NCBI RefSeq assembly: GCF_015865035.1
Contig: NZ_JADZGI010000003.1
Location: forward strand, 124,001 to 188,000
Origin: Novosphingobium aureum
Lineage (GTDB): Bacteria; Pseudomonadota; Alphaproteobacteria; Sphingomonadales; Sphingomonadaceae
DNA length: 64,000 nucleotides
Reading direction: 5' to 3'
The first letter of the stretch is position 1, and each line of letters opens with the position of its first letter. Position numbers and translations under genes: made by a program. Under the pieces are notes generated by a model. It was given only the letters and a program-made list of their open reading frames with translations, did no database searches and was not told the origin of the DNA. This document shows, in pieces, positions 1-9,313 of the stretch.

Positions 1-159
1 ATTCCTAGTAAAGTCCATTTCTTACCGTCCGCCGCTGGCGAACCTCGTAAGCAGGTGATACCGGAAGAGCAGGTTTCGGAAACATCAAATCAACCAATAC
101 GGACGCATCACCGCCACAGGGCACGCGGTGCTCCTCTGCCCCCGCGCGCCCCGTCCCGT

Positions 160-1005
160 TCAGGCGAAGGGTTCCTCGCCTTCCAGCTTGGTGCGGACCA
201 TCAGGCGGCCGCTGGTCACGTCGTACCATTCGGCGCGGTGCATGGTGCCGGTGTTGTCCCAGATCACGAGGTCGCCCTCGGACCATTCGTGGCTATAGGT
301 GAATTCTTCGCGCGTCGCCCATTCGCGCAGTTCGTTAAGCAGCAGGCGCCCTTCCATCACGTCCATGCCCTCGACGGTATGGGCGGTGTTGCCGATCACC
401 AGCGACTTGCGCCCCGACTTGTGCGTCCAGACCAGCGGTAGCGTATTGTCGCCGATCGCCTGCATGCCCTTGAGCATCGCGACGGGGGGTTCGGGGTTGT
501 AGAAGAACAGTGTCGCCCAGGCGCCGTGGCGCACCTTGAGATCTTCGATCCGGTCCTTCTCCTCCTGCGGCAGTGCGTCGTAGGAGGCGTAGGTGTTGCA
601 AAAGCCGGTATTGCCCGTGCCCTTGGGCGAGGGCTTCTTGCACGACAGGATCGAGGCGAGGATCGGCACGTCCTGCATGGTGCCGTCGATGTGCCAGTAG
701 AGCGAGCCCTTGAGGTATTCGGCGGTGGGCCCGGCGACCGCGGGGTCGATGGAGATCTTGGTCACCGCTTCCTCGTCGCCCCGGCGCTCGGGCGCGTAGG
801 TGCCCAGCGTCTTGGTGAAGGCGATCTGTTCCTCGTCGGTGAAGCCGATCTGCGGGAAGACCAGCACGCCGCGCTGTTCGAGCAGGTCGCGCAGATCCTC
901 GCCGAGCGTTCCGGCAAGCAGGTCTTCCTTGGAATTGAGCACGCGGCTGCCGATCAGGTCCTTGATGGCCTCGTGCTTGAGCGTCGTCTGGGTTTCGACG
1001 GCCAT
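160..1005 (-). CDS. TauD/TfdA-family Fe(II)/2-oxoglutarate dioxygenase
   Basis: 281 aa, the usual length for the TauD/TfdA family. The iron-binding HxD is seen at H105/D107 in the YWHIDGT context, and the distal histidine is near residue 256 in NTGTMHRAEW. Conserved arginines that would hold 2-oxoglutarate follow in GRLMVRTKL. The family hydroxylates small organic substrates in the cytoplasm, coupling this to 2-oxoglutarate decarboxylation. The start is supported by GGGAGA seven bases upstream of the ATG. It is transcribed away from the SDR at 1119-1865 side by side on the minus strand and sits at the edge of the catabolic island, so it probably oxygenates a pathway intermediate. The substrate is unknown. 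Confidence 0.85.
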   Translation of the reverse strand: MAVETQTTLKHEAIKDLIGSRVLNSKEDLLAGTLGEDLRDLLEQRGVLVFPQIGFTDEEQIAFTKTLGTYAPERRGDEEAVTKISIDPAVAGPTAEYLKGSLYWHIDGTMQDVPILASILSCKKPSPKGTGNTGFCNTYASYDALPQEEKDRIEDLKVRHGAWATLFFYNPEPPVAMLKGMQAIGDNTLPLVWTHKSGRKSLVIGNTAHTVEGMDVMEGRLLLNELREWATREEFTYSHEWSEGDLVIWDNTGTMHRAEWYDVTSGRLMVRTKLEGEEPFA

Positions 1006-1118
1006 GGCATAATCTCCCTATTGTCGCGCTGAATATAGACCCGCCGGGCCCGCCGATGAAGTACGCCCCGGCGATATCGGGACCGGATCGGGGCCCGGAA
1101 CGGATCGAGGCTCCCGTG

Positions 1119-1865
1119 TCAGGCAGAGCCCATGTAGCGCCCGCCGTTGACGCTGATCGTCTGTCCGGTGACGTAGCTCGCGCCCTCGCTGGCGAGGAAC
1201 ACGCAGGCCGAGGCGATCTCGTCGGGCTGGCCCACGCGCTTCATCGGCAGGGTTTTCGAGAAGGTGTCGATGTCGACCGGCGCCGCGCGCAGGGCAGGGG
1301 TGTCGACGAAGCCGGGCGGGACCATGTTGAAGGTCACCCCGCTGGCCGCGTATTCGAGCGCGAGCGCCTTGGTCATGCCCAGCACGCCGCCCTTCGACGA
1401 GACGTAGTGAACTTGCGCGAAGGAGCCGCTCTGCACCGAGGAGGAGGTGATGTTGACCACCCGGCCCCAGCCCGCCTCGAGCATCGCGGGGAGCATCTCG
1501 CGGATGCACAGGTGCGGACCCTTGAGGTTGATCCGCATGATCTGGTCCCACTGTTCGTCGGTGATCTCGAGATAGGGGACGAAGGGCGCGATCCCGGCAT
1601 TGTTGACGAGTATCTGGATCGGACCGAAGGCTCCGCGCGTGGTGGCGGCGGCCTCGGCGATGGCGGCGGCATCCGAACAGTCGGCGGTCACCGCGACGGC
1701 CTTGCCGCCTGCCCGGGTGATCGTCTCCACGGTCGCGGCGACGCCCTCGCCGTTGAGGTCCCAGGCGCCGACCATCGCGCCCTCGCGGGCGAAACGCTCC
1801 GCGATGGCGCGACCGATTCCCGACCCCGCCCCGGTGACGACCGCGACCTTGCCTTCGAGCTGCAT
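1119..1865 (-). CDS. SDR-family oxidoreductase
   Basis: Classical short-chain dehydrogenase of 248 aa. The N-terminal cofactor motif is TGAGSGIG, followed by NNAG. The catalytic Ser lies in NITSSS, and Tyr/Lys are in YVSSK. The C-terminal VTGQTISVNGG is typical of FabG-like members. The second ATG (ending at 1865) was chosen because GGAGG lies six bases before it, while the upstream ATG immediately abuts that site. The protein would reversibly oxidise an alcohol or reduce a ketone with NAD(P). It diverges from the acyl-CoA ligase at 2093. The substrate is unknown. Confidence 0.88.
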   Translation of the reverse strand: MQLEGKVAVVTGAGSGIGRAIAERFAREGAMVGAWDLNGEGVAATVETITRAGGKAVAVTADCSDAAAIAEAAATTRGAFGPIQILVNNAGIAPFVPYLEITDEQWDQIMRINLKGPHLCIREMLPAMLEAGWGRVVNITSSSVQSGSFAQVHYVSSKGGVLGMTKALALEYAASGVTFNMVPPGFVDTPALRAAPVDIDTFSKTLPMKRVGQPDEIASACVFLASEGASYVTGQTISVNGGRYMGSA

Positions 1866-2092
1866 TCCCATCCTCCAGTTGCCGTTTTGCCTCCCAATAG
1901 CGCGAAGCGGCGCGCAGCGGTGGGGCAGGGGCGCGGGTATCACCCTCGCGATGAGTGGCCTGCGTGCGGGGCCTGCCGGTTGCCTTTGATCATCGGGCGG
2001 ACTTGATTGCGCGGCAAAGGGAAAGGTTGGGCAAACTGCCGGGCGAAGCGCCGGGCCAGGCGCCTGAGTACGGGCCGGGGAAAGGGCATGAC

Positions 2093-3685
2093 ATGACGCG
2101 CCGCGAGATCGAGGGCTGGAGCATCCGCTGGGACGAGGCGCGCGCCGCTGCCGCCCGCAGCGAGGGCTGGTGGGGCGACGAGACCCTTGCCGACCTGCTC
2201 CCGCGCATCGCTGCGAAGGACCCCGCGCGCACGCTCCTCGTCGACGGCGCGCACCGGGTCGGCGCGGCACAGCTTCATGCCCGCGCCGAGAAGCTGGCAG
2301 GCTGGTTTGCCGCGCGCTTCGCGCCCGGCTCGGTGATCTCGTTCATGCTGCCCAACTGGCACGAGGCTGCGACGATCTATTGTGCCGCGACCTATGCCGG
2401 GCTCGTCGCCAATCCGATCCTGCCCTCGCTGCGCGAGCGCGATACCCGCTTCATCCTCGAGGATTGCCGCAGCCGCGCGGTCTTCGTGCCCGAGACATTC
2501 CGCCGCTTCGACTATGCGCGCATGCTCGGCCAGATCGCGGGCGAGATGGAGGACGCGCCCGAGATCGTGGTCGTGCGTGGTACCGGCGCGCTCGCGGGGA
2601 CCCTGTCCTATGCCGATATCCTCGCACAGGCGCAGCCGGGTGCGATCCACCGTCCCGAGGCCGATGCGGTCCGCATGGTGATGTATACCTCGGGCACCAC
2701 CGGCACGCCCAAGGGCGTCCTGCATACGCACAATTCGCTTGGCGCGCTGCTGCGCCAGATCGGCCGGTACTGGCTGGTCGAGCCGGGCGACAGCTTTCTC
2801 GTGCCTTCGCCGATCAGCCATATCGGCGGTTCGATCTACGCCTTCGAGGCCCCGCTCATGCTGGGCAGTCGCGCGGTGCTGATGGACCAGTGGGATGCTG
2901 GAGAAGCGCTGGCGCTGATGCAGCGCGAGGCGATCACGCACATGGCGGGCGCGACCCCGTTCCTCGAACAGCTGCTCGCCTCGGCAAAGGCTGCAGGCGC
3001 ACACCTGCCTGCGCTCAAGGTCTTCATCTGCGGCGGGGCCTCGGTGCCTCCGGCGCTGATCGAGGAGGCCACCGCCTGGTTCGCCCATGCCCGCGTCAGC
3101 CGGGTCTACGGCTCGACCGAGGTGCCGGTGACGAGCGTTGGTGCACTGGCGCAGCGGGGCATGGCGCAGGCCGCGCATAGCGACGGGCGCGCGGGGATCG
3201 CCGAAGTCGTCATCGCGAGCGACGGCGAGATCAGGGCGCGCGGGCCGCAGATGCTCGCGGGCTACATCCGGCAGGAACACGAGGCCGGCGCCTTCGACGA
3301 GGCGGGTTTCTACCGCAGCGGCGACCAGGGCACGCTCGATGCCGAGGGCTTCCTCACCGTGACCGGGCGGATCAAGGACCTGATCATCCGCAACGGCGAG
3401 AACATCGCGCCCAAGGAAATCGAGGACCTTCTCCTTGCCCATCCCGCGATCGCCGACGTCGCGATCGTCGGCGTGCCCGATGCGCGGACCGGCGAGCGGG
3501 CCTGTGCGGTGATCGTCCCGGTCGCCGGAGCCAGTCCCGACGTCGCCATGCTCGGCGAACATCTCGCCGCATTGGGGGTGACCCGCTTCAAGTATCCCGA
3601 GGCGGTGGTGCTGCGCCAAGCCTTGCCGCGCAACGAGGCGGGCAAGGTGCTCAAGCACGTCCTGCGGGCCGAGCTGGCGGGCTAG
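2093..3685 (+). CDS. AMP-dependent acyl-CoA synthetase/ligase (ANL family)
   Basis: 530 aa. Adenylation motifs occur in order: phosphate loop YTSGTTGTPKG, then YGSTEVP (A5-like), YRSGDQG, GRIKDLIIRNGENI, and the C-terminal catalytic lysine in NEAGKVLKH. The family activates a carboxylic acid to acyl-AMP and then acyl-CoA in the cytoplasm. The ATG at 2093 is preferred because upstream in-frame ATGs lie in the divergent promoter gap and add no conserved sequence. It resembles the second ligase at 18948-20597 motif for motif. It probably feeds the CoA-dependent steps encoded further along. The acid substrate is unknown. Confidence 0.9.
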   Translation: MTRREIEGWSIRWDEARAAAARSEGWWGDETLADLLPRIAAKDPARTLLVDGAHRVGAAQLHARAEKLAGWFAARFAPGSVISFMLPNWHEAATIYCAATYAGLVANPILPSLRERDTRFILEDCRSRAVFVPETFRRFDYARMLGQIAGEMEDAPEIVVVRGTGALAGTLSYADILAQAQPGAIHRPEADAVRMVMYTSGTTGTPKGVLHTHNSLGALLRQIGRYWLVEPGDSFLVPSPISHIGGSIYAFEAPLMLGSRAVLMDQWDAGEALALMQREAITHMAGATPFLEQLLASAKAAGAHLPALKVFICGGASVPPALIEEATAWFAHARVSRVYGSTEVPVTSVGALAQRGMAQAAHSDGRAGIAEVVIASDGEIRARGPQMLAGYIRQEHEAGAFDEAGFYRSGDQGTLDAEGFLTVTGRIKDLIIRNGENIAPKEIEDLLLAHPAIADVAIVGVPDARTGERACAVIVPVAGASPDVAMLGEHLAALGVTRFKYPEAVVLRQALPRNEAGKVLKHVLRAELAG

Positions 3686-3826
3686 AGGCAAGGCCCTGGA
3701 GGCAGGCCCTGCGCCAGGCTTCCTTGCGTCTACATCGCCCCTGCGGTGGCTGCGGCCCATGCCTTCGGGATCGCCGGGGCAGGGGCTAGACCACGGTCAA
3801 AGACTAATTCGAGAGGACCTTCCGCC

Positions 3827-5230
3827 ATGGCCGAGGCCGATCCCGCCGCGCGCATCGACATCCCGCACCTCGTCACCGATCCCGAGCGTATCCCCACGCC
3901 GCGTTACTACGACGAGGACTTCTACCGCGCGGAGACCGAGCGCCTGTGGCCGCACGTCTGGCAGATGGCGACCCGTCTCGAACTGATCGAGAACGTCGGC
4001 GACTGGATCGAGTACAGCAACCTGGGCAAGTCGGTCATCGTCGTGCGCACCAAGGACGGGGTCAGGGCCTACCACAATGCCTGCCGCCACCGCGGTGTGC
4101 CGATCGCCGAGCCCGGCGGCCACGGCAACTGCAAGAGCGCGGGCTTCATCTGCCCCTTCCATGGCTGGCGCTGGAACCTCGAGGGCGAGAACACTTTCGT
4201 CTACGGCAAGCACTTCTTCTCCGAGGAACAGCTCGATGCTGCCGATCTCGCACTGCGCCCGTGCCGGGTGGAGACCGCGATCGGCTGCGCCTTCATCAAC
4301 TTCGACGACGATGCGCCTTCCCTTCGCGAAAGCATCGGCCCGATGCTCGCCGCGCTCGAGGCGCGCGGCTTCGACGATCTGCGCGCCGAATGGTGGTATG
4401 CGACCAAGCTGCCCGCCAACTGGAAGATCGCGATGGAGGCCTTCATGGAAGGCTACCACGTGATGCGCACGCACCCGCAGCTCCAGCAGAAGCTGCCGCA
4501 GCTCTACAACGTGATGTACGGCATGGATACCGGGGGCATCGGCCTGCCGATCAATCCCAACCTCTCGGTGCGCGAGAACGTGCAGGCCCAGTTCGAGCAC
4601 ATGAAGCTGCTCAACGAGGGCATGGCGGGCATGGTCCACGCCAAGGAAGTGGAGATCGCCAGCCACCTGCTCGACGTCGAGCTGCCCGAGGACCCGGCGC
4701 AGGCCATTCCGATGTGGTACGGCATCGTCCAGCATCAGGTGGTCGAACAGCTGCGCGCGCGCGGGGAGGACCTGCCCGACCTCAACACCGTCGCGCAGAC
4801 CCACCCGGTGCAGGCGGTCGAATTCATCTTCCCGCACTACTTCGTGCTGCCCACGATGAGCAGCGCGTCGGCCTACCGCATCCGTCCGCTCGGCCCCGAG
4901 GAATGCCTGTTCGAGCTCTGGTCGCTGACGCACTTTGCGCCGGGCGATGGACATGAGAGCGTGACCGAGCCGACCGTGCTGCCGCACGACAGCGAGGAAT
5001 TTCCGCCGATCCCGCGGCAGGACTATGCGAACATTCCCATCCAGCAGCAGGGCCTGCACGCGCAGGGCTTCGACTTCATGCGTCTGGGCCAAGGCGTTGA
5101 GGGGCTGATCAGCAACTACAACCGCGTGATCGACGGGCACTTGCGCGGCGTGGAGGCCGACAAGGTCGCCGCCGCAACGCGCAAGTTGCAGCACAACTTC
5201 GACGGCAAGATCGAAGCCTTCGACTTCTGA
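3827..5230 (+). CDS. Rieske non-heme iron oxygenase, alpha subunit (copy 1)
   Basis: 467 aa. The Rieske [2Fe-2S] ligands are C86/H88 and C109/H112 (CRH...CPFH). The catalytic domain has NWKIAMEAFMEGYHVMRTH, which gives mononuclear-iron ligands H211 and H216. The residue at the usual bridging-Asp position is Glu208. The start is set by GAGAGGAC before the ATG. It is followed by an SDR (5264) and an MmsA-type dehydrogenase (6079) on the same strand with short gaps, probably one operon. Such proteins insert oxygen using electrons from a ferredoxin/reductase, but no such partner is in the window. Substrate unknown. Confidence 0.92.
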   Translation: MAEADPAARIDIPHLVTDPERIPTPRYYDEDFYRAETERLWPHVWQMATRLELIENVGDWIEYSNLGKSVIVVRTKDGVRAYHNACRHRGVPIAEPGGHGNCKSAGFICPFHGWRWNLEGENTFVYGKHFFSEEQLDAADLALRPCRVETAIGCAFINFDDDAPSLRESIGPMLAALEARGFDDLRAEWWYATKLPANWKIAMEAFMEGYHVMRTHPQLQQKLPQLYNVMYGMDTGGIGLPINPNLSVRENVQAQFEHMKLLNEGMAGMVHAKEVEIASHLLDVELPEDPAQAIPMWYGIVQHQVVEQLRARGEDLPDLNTVAQTHPVQAVEFIFPHYFVLPTMSSASAYRIRPLGPEECLFELWSLTHFAPGDGHESVTEPTVLPHDSEEFPPIPRQDYANIPIQQQGLHAQGFDFMRLGQGVEGLISNYNRVIDGHLRGVEADKVAAATRKLQHNFDGKIEAFDF

Positions 5231-5263
5231 CCTGGATGACGAGCGACAGGGGCGAACGCTGAG

Positions 5264-6046
5264 ATGACCCGCACTTCCATCATTACCGGCGCTGGCAGCG
5301 GCATCGGCCTTGCCACCGCGAAGATGCTCCATGCCGCGGGCGATGCCGTGGTCGGGGTCGGGCGCAGCGAGGACAAGCTTGCCGCCCTGCGCGATGCCAT
5401 CGGCACCGACGAGCGCATCGCGACACTGGCCGTAGACATCACTGCGCAGGATGGGCCGGCACGCATCGTCGCGTTCGCGCTCGAACGCTTCGGGCGCATC
5501 GACAGTCTCGTCAACAACGCGGGGTTGGGCAGCCCGACCCCGCTGCTCGACACCGACGATGCCACGCTCGACCGTTTCCTCGACGTCATGCTGCGCGCGC
5601 CGTTCCGGCTGTGCCGCGAGGCGCTGGCACACATGGGGCCGGGCGGCAGCGTGGTCAATGTCACCAGCACTTACGCGATGATCGGCGGCAGGCGCGGCGG
5701 GCCCTATTCGGCGGCCAAGGGCGGCCTCAGGTCGCTGACCGAGCACATGGCGGTCGAGTACGGCCCGCTCGGCATCCGCTCCAACTGCGTCGCGCCGGGC
5801 GTGACCATGACCGACATGGTCCGCCACCGCTTCGAGGACGAGACCTTCCGCCGCGTCAACGTCGAGACCACGCCTTACCCCCGCCTTGCCGAGGCCGAGG
5901 ACGTGGCAGGGGCCATTGCCTTCCTGTGCTCGCCGGCCGGGGAGATGATCAACGGCCAGTCGATCGTCGTCGACGGGGGCTGGACCCGAACCAAGTACCT
6001 CTCGCCCCGCGCGCTCACCAGCACCTGGGTCGACCAGCAGGCCTGA
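5264..6046 (+). CDS. SDR-family oxidoreductase
   Basis: 260 aa classical SDR with TGAGSGIG at the N-terminus, VNNAG, the catalytic serine in NVTSTY and YSAAK as the Tyr/Lys pair. The C-terminus has INGQSIVVDGG, as in FabG-like enzymes. It begins 33 bases after the upstream Rieske oxygenase stop and ends 32 bases before the MmsA-type gene. A plausible role is oxidising the diol or alcohol made by the Rieske enzyme. The Shine-Dalgarno site is weak, which fits translation within an operon. Substrate not deducible. Confidence 0.88.
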   Translation: MTRTSIITGAGSGIGLATAKMLHAAGDAVVGVGRSEDKLAALRDAIGTDERIATLAVDITAQDGPARIVAFALERFGRIDSLVNNAGLGSPTPLLDTDDATLDRFLDVMLRAPFRLCREALAHMGPGGSVVNVTSTYAMIGGRRGGPYSAAKGGLRSLTEHMAVEYGPLGIRSNCVAPGVTMTDMVRHRFEDETFRRVNVETTPYPRLAEAEDVAGAIAFLCSPAGEMINGQSIVVDGGWTRTKYLSPRALTSTWVDQQA

Positions 6047-6078
6047 GCGGCGCCACAAATCAGGAAAAGAGACCGGAC

Positions 6079-7575
6079 ATGCGCAGGATAGATCATTTCA
6101 TGGCAGGCGGCGCGACCGCGCCCGAGACCGGACGCACGCACCAGGTCTGGAACCCCTCGACCGGCGAGATCCAGGCCGAAGTGCCGCTCGGCGATGCCGC
6201 GCTGCTCGACCGCGCGGTCGAGATCGCGGCCAGGGTCCAGCCCGAATGGGCCAAGACCAACCCGCAGCGCCGCGCAAGGGTCATGTTCCGCTTCAAGCAG
6301 CTGCTCGAAGAGAACATGCAGTCGCTCGCCGAACTGCTCGCCAGCGAGCACGGCAAGGTCGTCGACGATGCCAAGGGCGACATCCAGCGCGGGCTCGAGG
6401 TGATCGAGTTCGCGTGCGGCATCCCGCAGGCGCAGAAGGGTGAATATACCGTCGGCGCGGGCACCGGCATCGACGTCTACTCGATGCGCCAGCCGCTCGG
6501 CATCGGTGCGGGGATCACCCCGTTCAACTTTCCCGCGATGATCCCGATGTGGATGTTCGGCATGGCAATCGCCTGCGGCAATGCCTTCATCCTCAAGCCC
6601 TCCGAGCGCGATCCCTCGGTCCCGGTGCGCCTTGCCGAGCTTTTCGTCGAGGCGGGCGCGCCCGAAGGGCTGCTGCAGGTGGTGCACGGCGACAAGGTCA
6701 TGGTCGATGCGATCCTCGACCATCCGGGCATTGCCGCGGTCAGCTTCGTGGGCTCCTCCGACATCGCGCAATACGTCTATTCGCGTGGTGTTGCGGCGGG
6801 CAAGCGCGTGCAGGCGATGGGCGGGGCCAAGAACCACGGCATCGTCATGCCCGACGCCGATCTCGACCAGGTGGTCAACGACCTGTGCGGCGCGGCCTTC
6901 GGCTCGGCGGGCGAGCGCTGCATGGCGCTGCCGGTGGTGGTGCCGGTCGGCGAGGACACCGCCGATCGCCTTCGCGCAAAGCTGATCCCCGCGATCGAGG
7001 CGCTGCGCGTGGGTGTTTCGAACGATCCCGAAGCCCATTACGGTCCGGTCGTCACGCCCGAGCACAAGGCGCGCATCGAGCAGTGGATCGCGACCGCGGT
7101 CGATGAGGGCTCCGAGCTGGTGATCGACGGTCGCGGCTTCAGCCTGCAGGGCCACGAGAAGGGCTTCTTCCTTGGCCCCACGCTGCTCGACCGGGTGACC
7201 ACCGATATGGCGAGCTACCGCGAGGAAATCTTCGGGCCGGTCCTGCAGATGGTGCGCGCGAAGGATTTCGAGGAAGCCGTCGCCCTGCCATCGAAGCACC
7301 AGTACGGCAACGGGGTCGCGATCTTCACCCGCAACGGCCATGCCGCGCGCGAATTCGCGGCCCGGGTCGAGGTCGGCATGGTCGGCGTCAACGTGCCGAT
7401 CCCGGTGCCGGTGAGCTACCACAGCTTCGGCGGGTGGAAGCGCTCGGCTTTCGGCGACACCAACCAGTACGGCATGGAAGGCATGCGCTTCTGGACCAAG
7501 GTCAAGACGGTGACCCAGCGCTGGCCCGATGGCGGGGGCGACGGTTCGAACGCGTTCCTGATCCCGACGCTCTAG
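6079..7575 (+). CDS. mmsA: CoA-acylating methylmalonate-semialdehyde-type dehydrogenase
   Basis: 498 aa aldehyde dehydrogenase of the MmsA branch. It shows GGAKNHGIVMPDADL and the catalytic cysteine in SAGERCMALPV, both hallmarks of methylmalonate-semialdehyde dehydrogenases. These normally lack the general-base Glu of other ALDHs and make acyl-CoA from a semialdehyde, NAD+ and CoA. The start ATG follows AGGAAAAGAGACCGG. Being third in the Rieske-SDR-ALDH operon, it may act on a pathway semialdehyde rather than in valine breakdown. The family is certain from motifs; the physiological substrate is not. Confidence 0.88.
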   Translation: MRRIDHFMAGGATAPETGRTHQVWNPSTGEIQAEVPLGDAALLDRAVEIAARVQPEWAKTNPQRRARVMFRFKQLLEENMQSLAELLASEHGKVVDDAKGDIQRGLEVIEFACGIPQAQKGEYTVGAGTGIDVYSMRQPLGIGAGITPFNFPAMIPMWMFGMAIACGNAFILKPSERDPSVPVRLAELFVEAGAPEGLLQVVHGDKVMVDAILDHPGIAAVSFVGSSDIAQYVYSRGVAAGKRVQAMGGAKNHGIVMPDADLDQVVNDLCGAAFGSAGERCMALPVVVPVGEDTADRLRAKLIPAIEALRVGVSNDPEAHYGPVVTPEHKARIEQWIATAVDEGSELVIDGRGFSLQGHEKGFFLGPTLLDRVTTDMASYREEIFGPVLQMVRAKDFEEAVALPSKHQYGNGVAIFTRNGHAAREFAARVEVGMVGVNVPIPVPVSYHSFGGWKRSAFGDTNQYGMEGMRFWTKVKTVTQRWPDGGGDGSNAFLIPTL

Positions 7576-7596
7576 TCTTCGTATAATGAGGTGAGA

Positions 7597-7618
7597 CCCT
7601 GCGGCATTGCCCGCAGGG
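7597..7618. terminator. stem-loop after the Rieske-SDR-mmsA operon
   Basis: An 8-bp perfect inverted repeat CCCTGCGG / CCGCAGGG with a 6-base loop lies 21 bases after the mmsA stop codon. There is no T-run on either side, so it is not a standard intrinsic terminator. It may protect the 3' end of the mRNA or work with Rho. Confidence 0.4.
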
Positions 7619-7760
7619 GCAAGCCGCCGGGGTCTCGGGTCCATTACTCAGCGCCCCGGCGATAATCGCGCGTCTGCTTTGCCAAGCCGGTGCGCGCCGC
7701 CAGACAGTCGTGCCCAAAGAGCCCTGCGCGATGACGGGGCAAAAGGGAGACGGCTGCGCT

Positions 7761-8444
7761 ATGGACCTTGGCGGAGAGCAATTCATCGCGGCCGACCGGC
7801 AGGCGGTGTGGGCGGCGCTCAACGATCCGGCGGTGCTGCGCCAGTGCATCCCCGGCTGCCAGAGCCTCGAGGCCGAGGGCGAGAACGCCTATCGCGCCAC
7901 GGTCGAGGTCAAGGTCGGCCCGATGGGCGCGACATTCCGCAGCACGGTTAGGCTCGAAGACCTCGACCCGCCCGCGAGCTATCGCATCGTCGGTGAGGGC
8001 AAGGGCGGCATGGCGGGCAATGCCAGCGGTGCGGCGCGCGTCACACTCGAAAGTGAAGGGTCCGGCACGCGTCTTCGCTACGAGGTCGGCGCCGAGATCG
8101 GCGGGCGCCTCGCGCAGCTGGGCGGCGCGGTGGTCGAGGCGACCGCACGCCGTCTTGCCGAGCAGTTCTTCGCCCGCTTCGAGCGGATCGTGACCGGGGC
8201 GGAAGTTGCCGACGAGGGCGCGGCGTCGCCCGCAGCCCGCACGCCAGCAGCGCCGCGCGTAGCCGGACCGCAGGGTTTCCCATGGGGTTGGGTGCTTGCG
8301 CTCGTCGCCGTGGCCCTCGCGGCTTTCCTGGCTGGCGGAGGGGCGCAAATGGTCAGTCCAACCGAGGAGGCGCGCCTCCTCGTCATGGCCTTGCTGCTGG
8401 TCTTTGCCACGGCGACCGGCTTTGCATGGGGGCAGCGGCGATGA
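7761..8444 (+). CDS. CoxG-like SRPBCC protein with C-terminal membrane helices
   Basis: 227 aa. The first about 150 residues match the CoxG/SRPBCC (START-like) pattern: AVWAALNDPAVLRQCIPGC, a GxMGATF strand and ARRLAEQFFARF. Two hydrophobic segments follow (WVLALVAVALAAFLAGG and LLVMALLLVFATATGFAWG), so the protein should be membrane-anchored. CoxG proteins accompany molybdenum hydroxylases and are linked with recruiting them to the membrane. The start follows GGGAGA ten bases upstream. The stop overlaps the CoxM-like start by 4 bases, and it heads a four-gene hydroxylase operon. Confidence 0.82.
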   Translation: MDLGGEQFIAADRQAVWAALNDPAVLRQCIPGCQSLEAEGENAYRATVEVKVGPMGATFRSTVRLEDLDPPASYRIVGEGKGGMAGNASGAARVTLESEGSGTRLRYEVGAEIGGRLAQLGGAVVEATARRLAEQFFARFERIVTGAEVADEGAASPAARTPAAPRVAGPQGFPWGWVLALVAVALAAFLAGGGAQMVSPTEEARLLVMALLLVFATATGFAWGQRR

Positions 8445-9313
8445 AGCCCGCGCCTTTCGACTACGCGCGCCCCGCAAGCCTCGATGAAGCCGCGCGCCTG
8501 CTCGCCGAGGCGGGCGGCGGGGCAAGCGTGATCGCGGGCGGGCAGACGCTGATGCCCTTGCTCAACTTGCGCATGAGCCAGCCCTTCCTGCTCGTCGACC
8601 TTGGCGCCATTCCCGAATTGCGCGCGGTCGAGCGCCACACAGGCGGTATCCGGGTCGGCGCGATGGCCGTGCAGAACGAACTGCTAGGCCATCCCCTTGT
8701 CCGCAGCGACCTGCCCTTGCTGGCGCGTGCGCTCGGGCACGTCGGACATCACCAGACCCGCAGCCGGGGCACCATCGGCGGCTCGATCGCCTTCGCCGAA
8801 CCAGCCGCGGAATGCCCCGCCGTCGCGCTCGCCCTCGATGCACGGGTGCAGCTCCATTCGGTGCGCGGCATGCGGCAGGTCGCCATGGCGGACTTTCTTC
8901 ATGGGCCCTACGCAACGGCCTGTGCTTTCGACGAGATCGTCACCGCACTTGTCTTTCCCGACCCGCCCGCAGGCGAGCGCGTGGAAGTCTTCTTCGAGGT
9001 CGCGCGAAGGCCCGGAGACTTCGCGCTGACCGGGCTTGCGGGCGAACTCCATCTCGATGGCGGGACGATCGTCGCGGCGCGGCTCGCGTGGTTCGCGATG
9101 GGCCACACCGCCCTGCGCGCGCGCGAGGCCGAGGCCGCGCTCGTGGGAGCCGCGCTCGACGAGATCGAGCCCGAGGCGATTGCCGCGCTGGCGCTGGCGG
9201 GCACTGCGCCCTTCGACGACAAGGCGGCGAGCGCGGCCTACCGCGAGACGGTGGCGCGGCGCATGTTCGCACGTACCTTGCGCGAGACATGCGCGGGGAG
9301 GGCCATGGCATGA
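8441..9313 (+). CDS. FAD-binding (medium, CoxM-type) subunit of a xanthine-dehydrogenase-family hydroxylase
   Basis: 290 aa. The FAD-binding motif AGGQTLMPLLNLR near residues 32-45 and the second motif HHQTRSRGTIGGSIAFAEPAAE are characteristic of the CoxM/XdhB family. The subunit would pass electrons from the two [2Fe-2S] clusters of the small subunit onward through FAD. Its ATG overlaps the CoxG-like stop (ATGA) and its stop overlaps the small-subunit start, so the operon is translationally coupled. Confidence 0.92.
   Translation: MKPAPFDYARPASLDEAARLLAEAGGGASVIAGGQTLMPLLNLRMSQPFLLVDLGAIPELRAVERHTGGIRVGAMAVQNELLGHPLVRSDLPLLARALGHVGHHQTRSRGTIGGSIAFAEPAAECPAVALALDARVQLHSVRGMRQVAMADFLHGPYATACAFDEIVTALVFPDPPAGERVEVFFEVARRPGDFALTGLAGELHLDGGTIVAARLAWFAMGHTALRAREAEAALVGAALDEIEPEAIAALALAGTAPFDDKAASAAYRETVARRMFARTLRETCAGRAMA

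Noticed and set aside
1..159. Short inverted repeat CACCGC-N10-GCGGTG (109-130) after the TauD gene
   Set aside because: Six-base arms without a T-run; too weak to call a terminator. I see no gene in this stretch.
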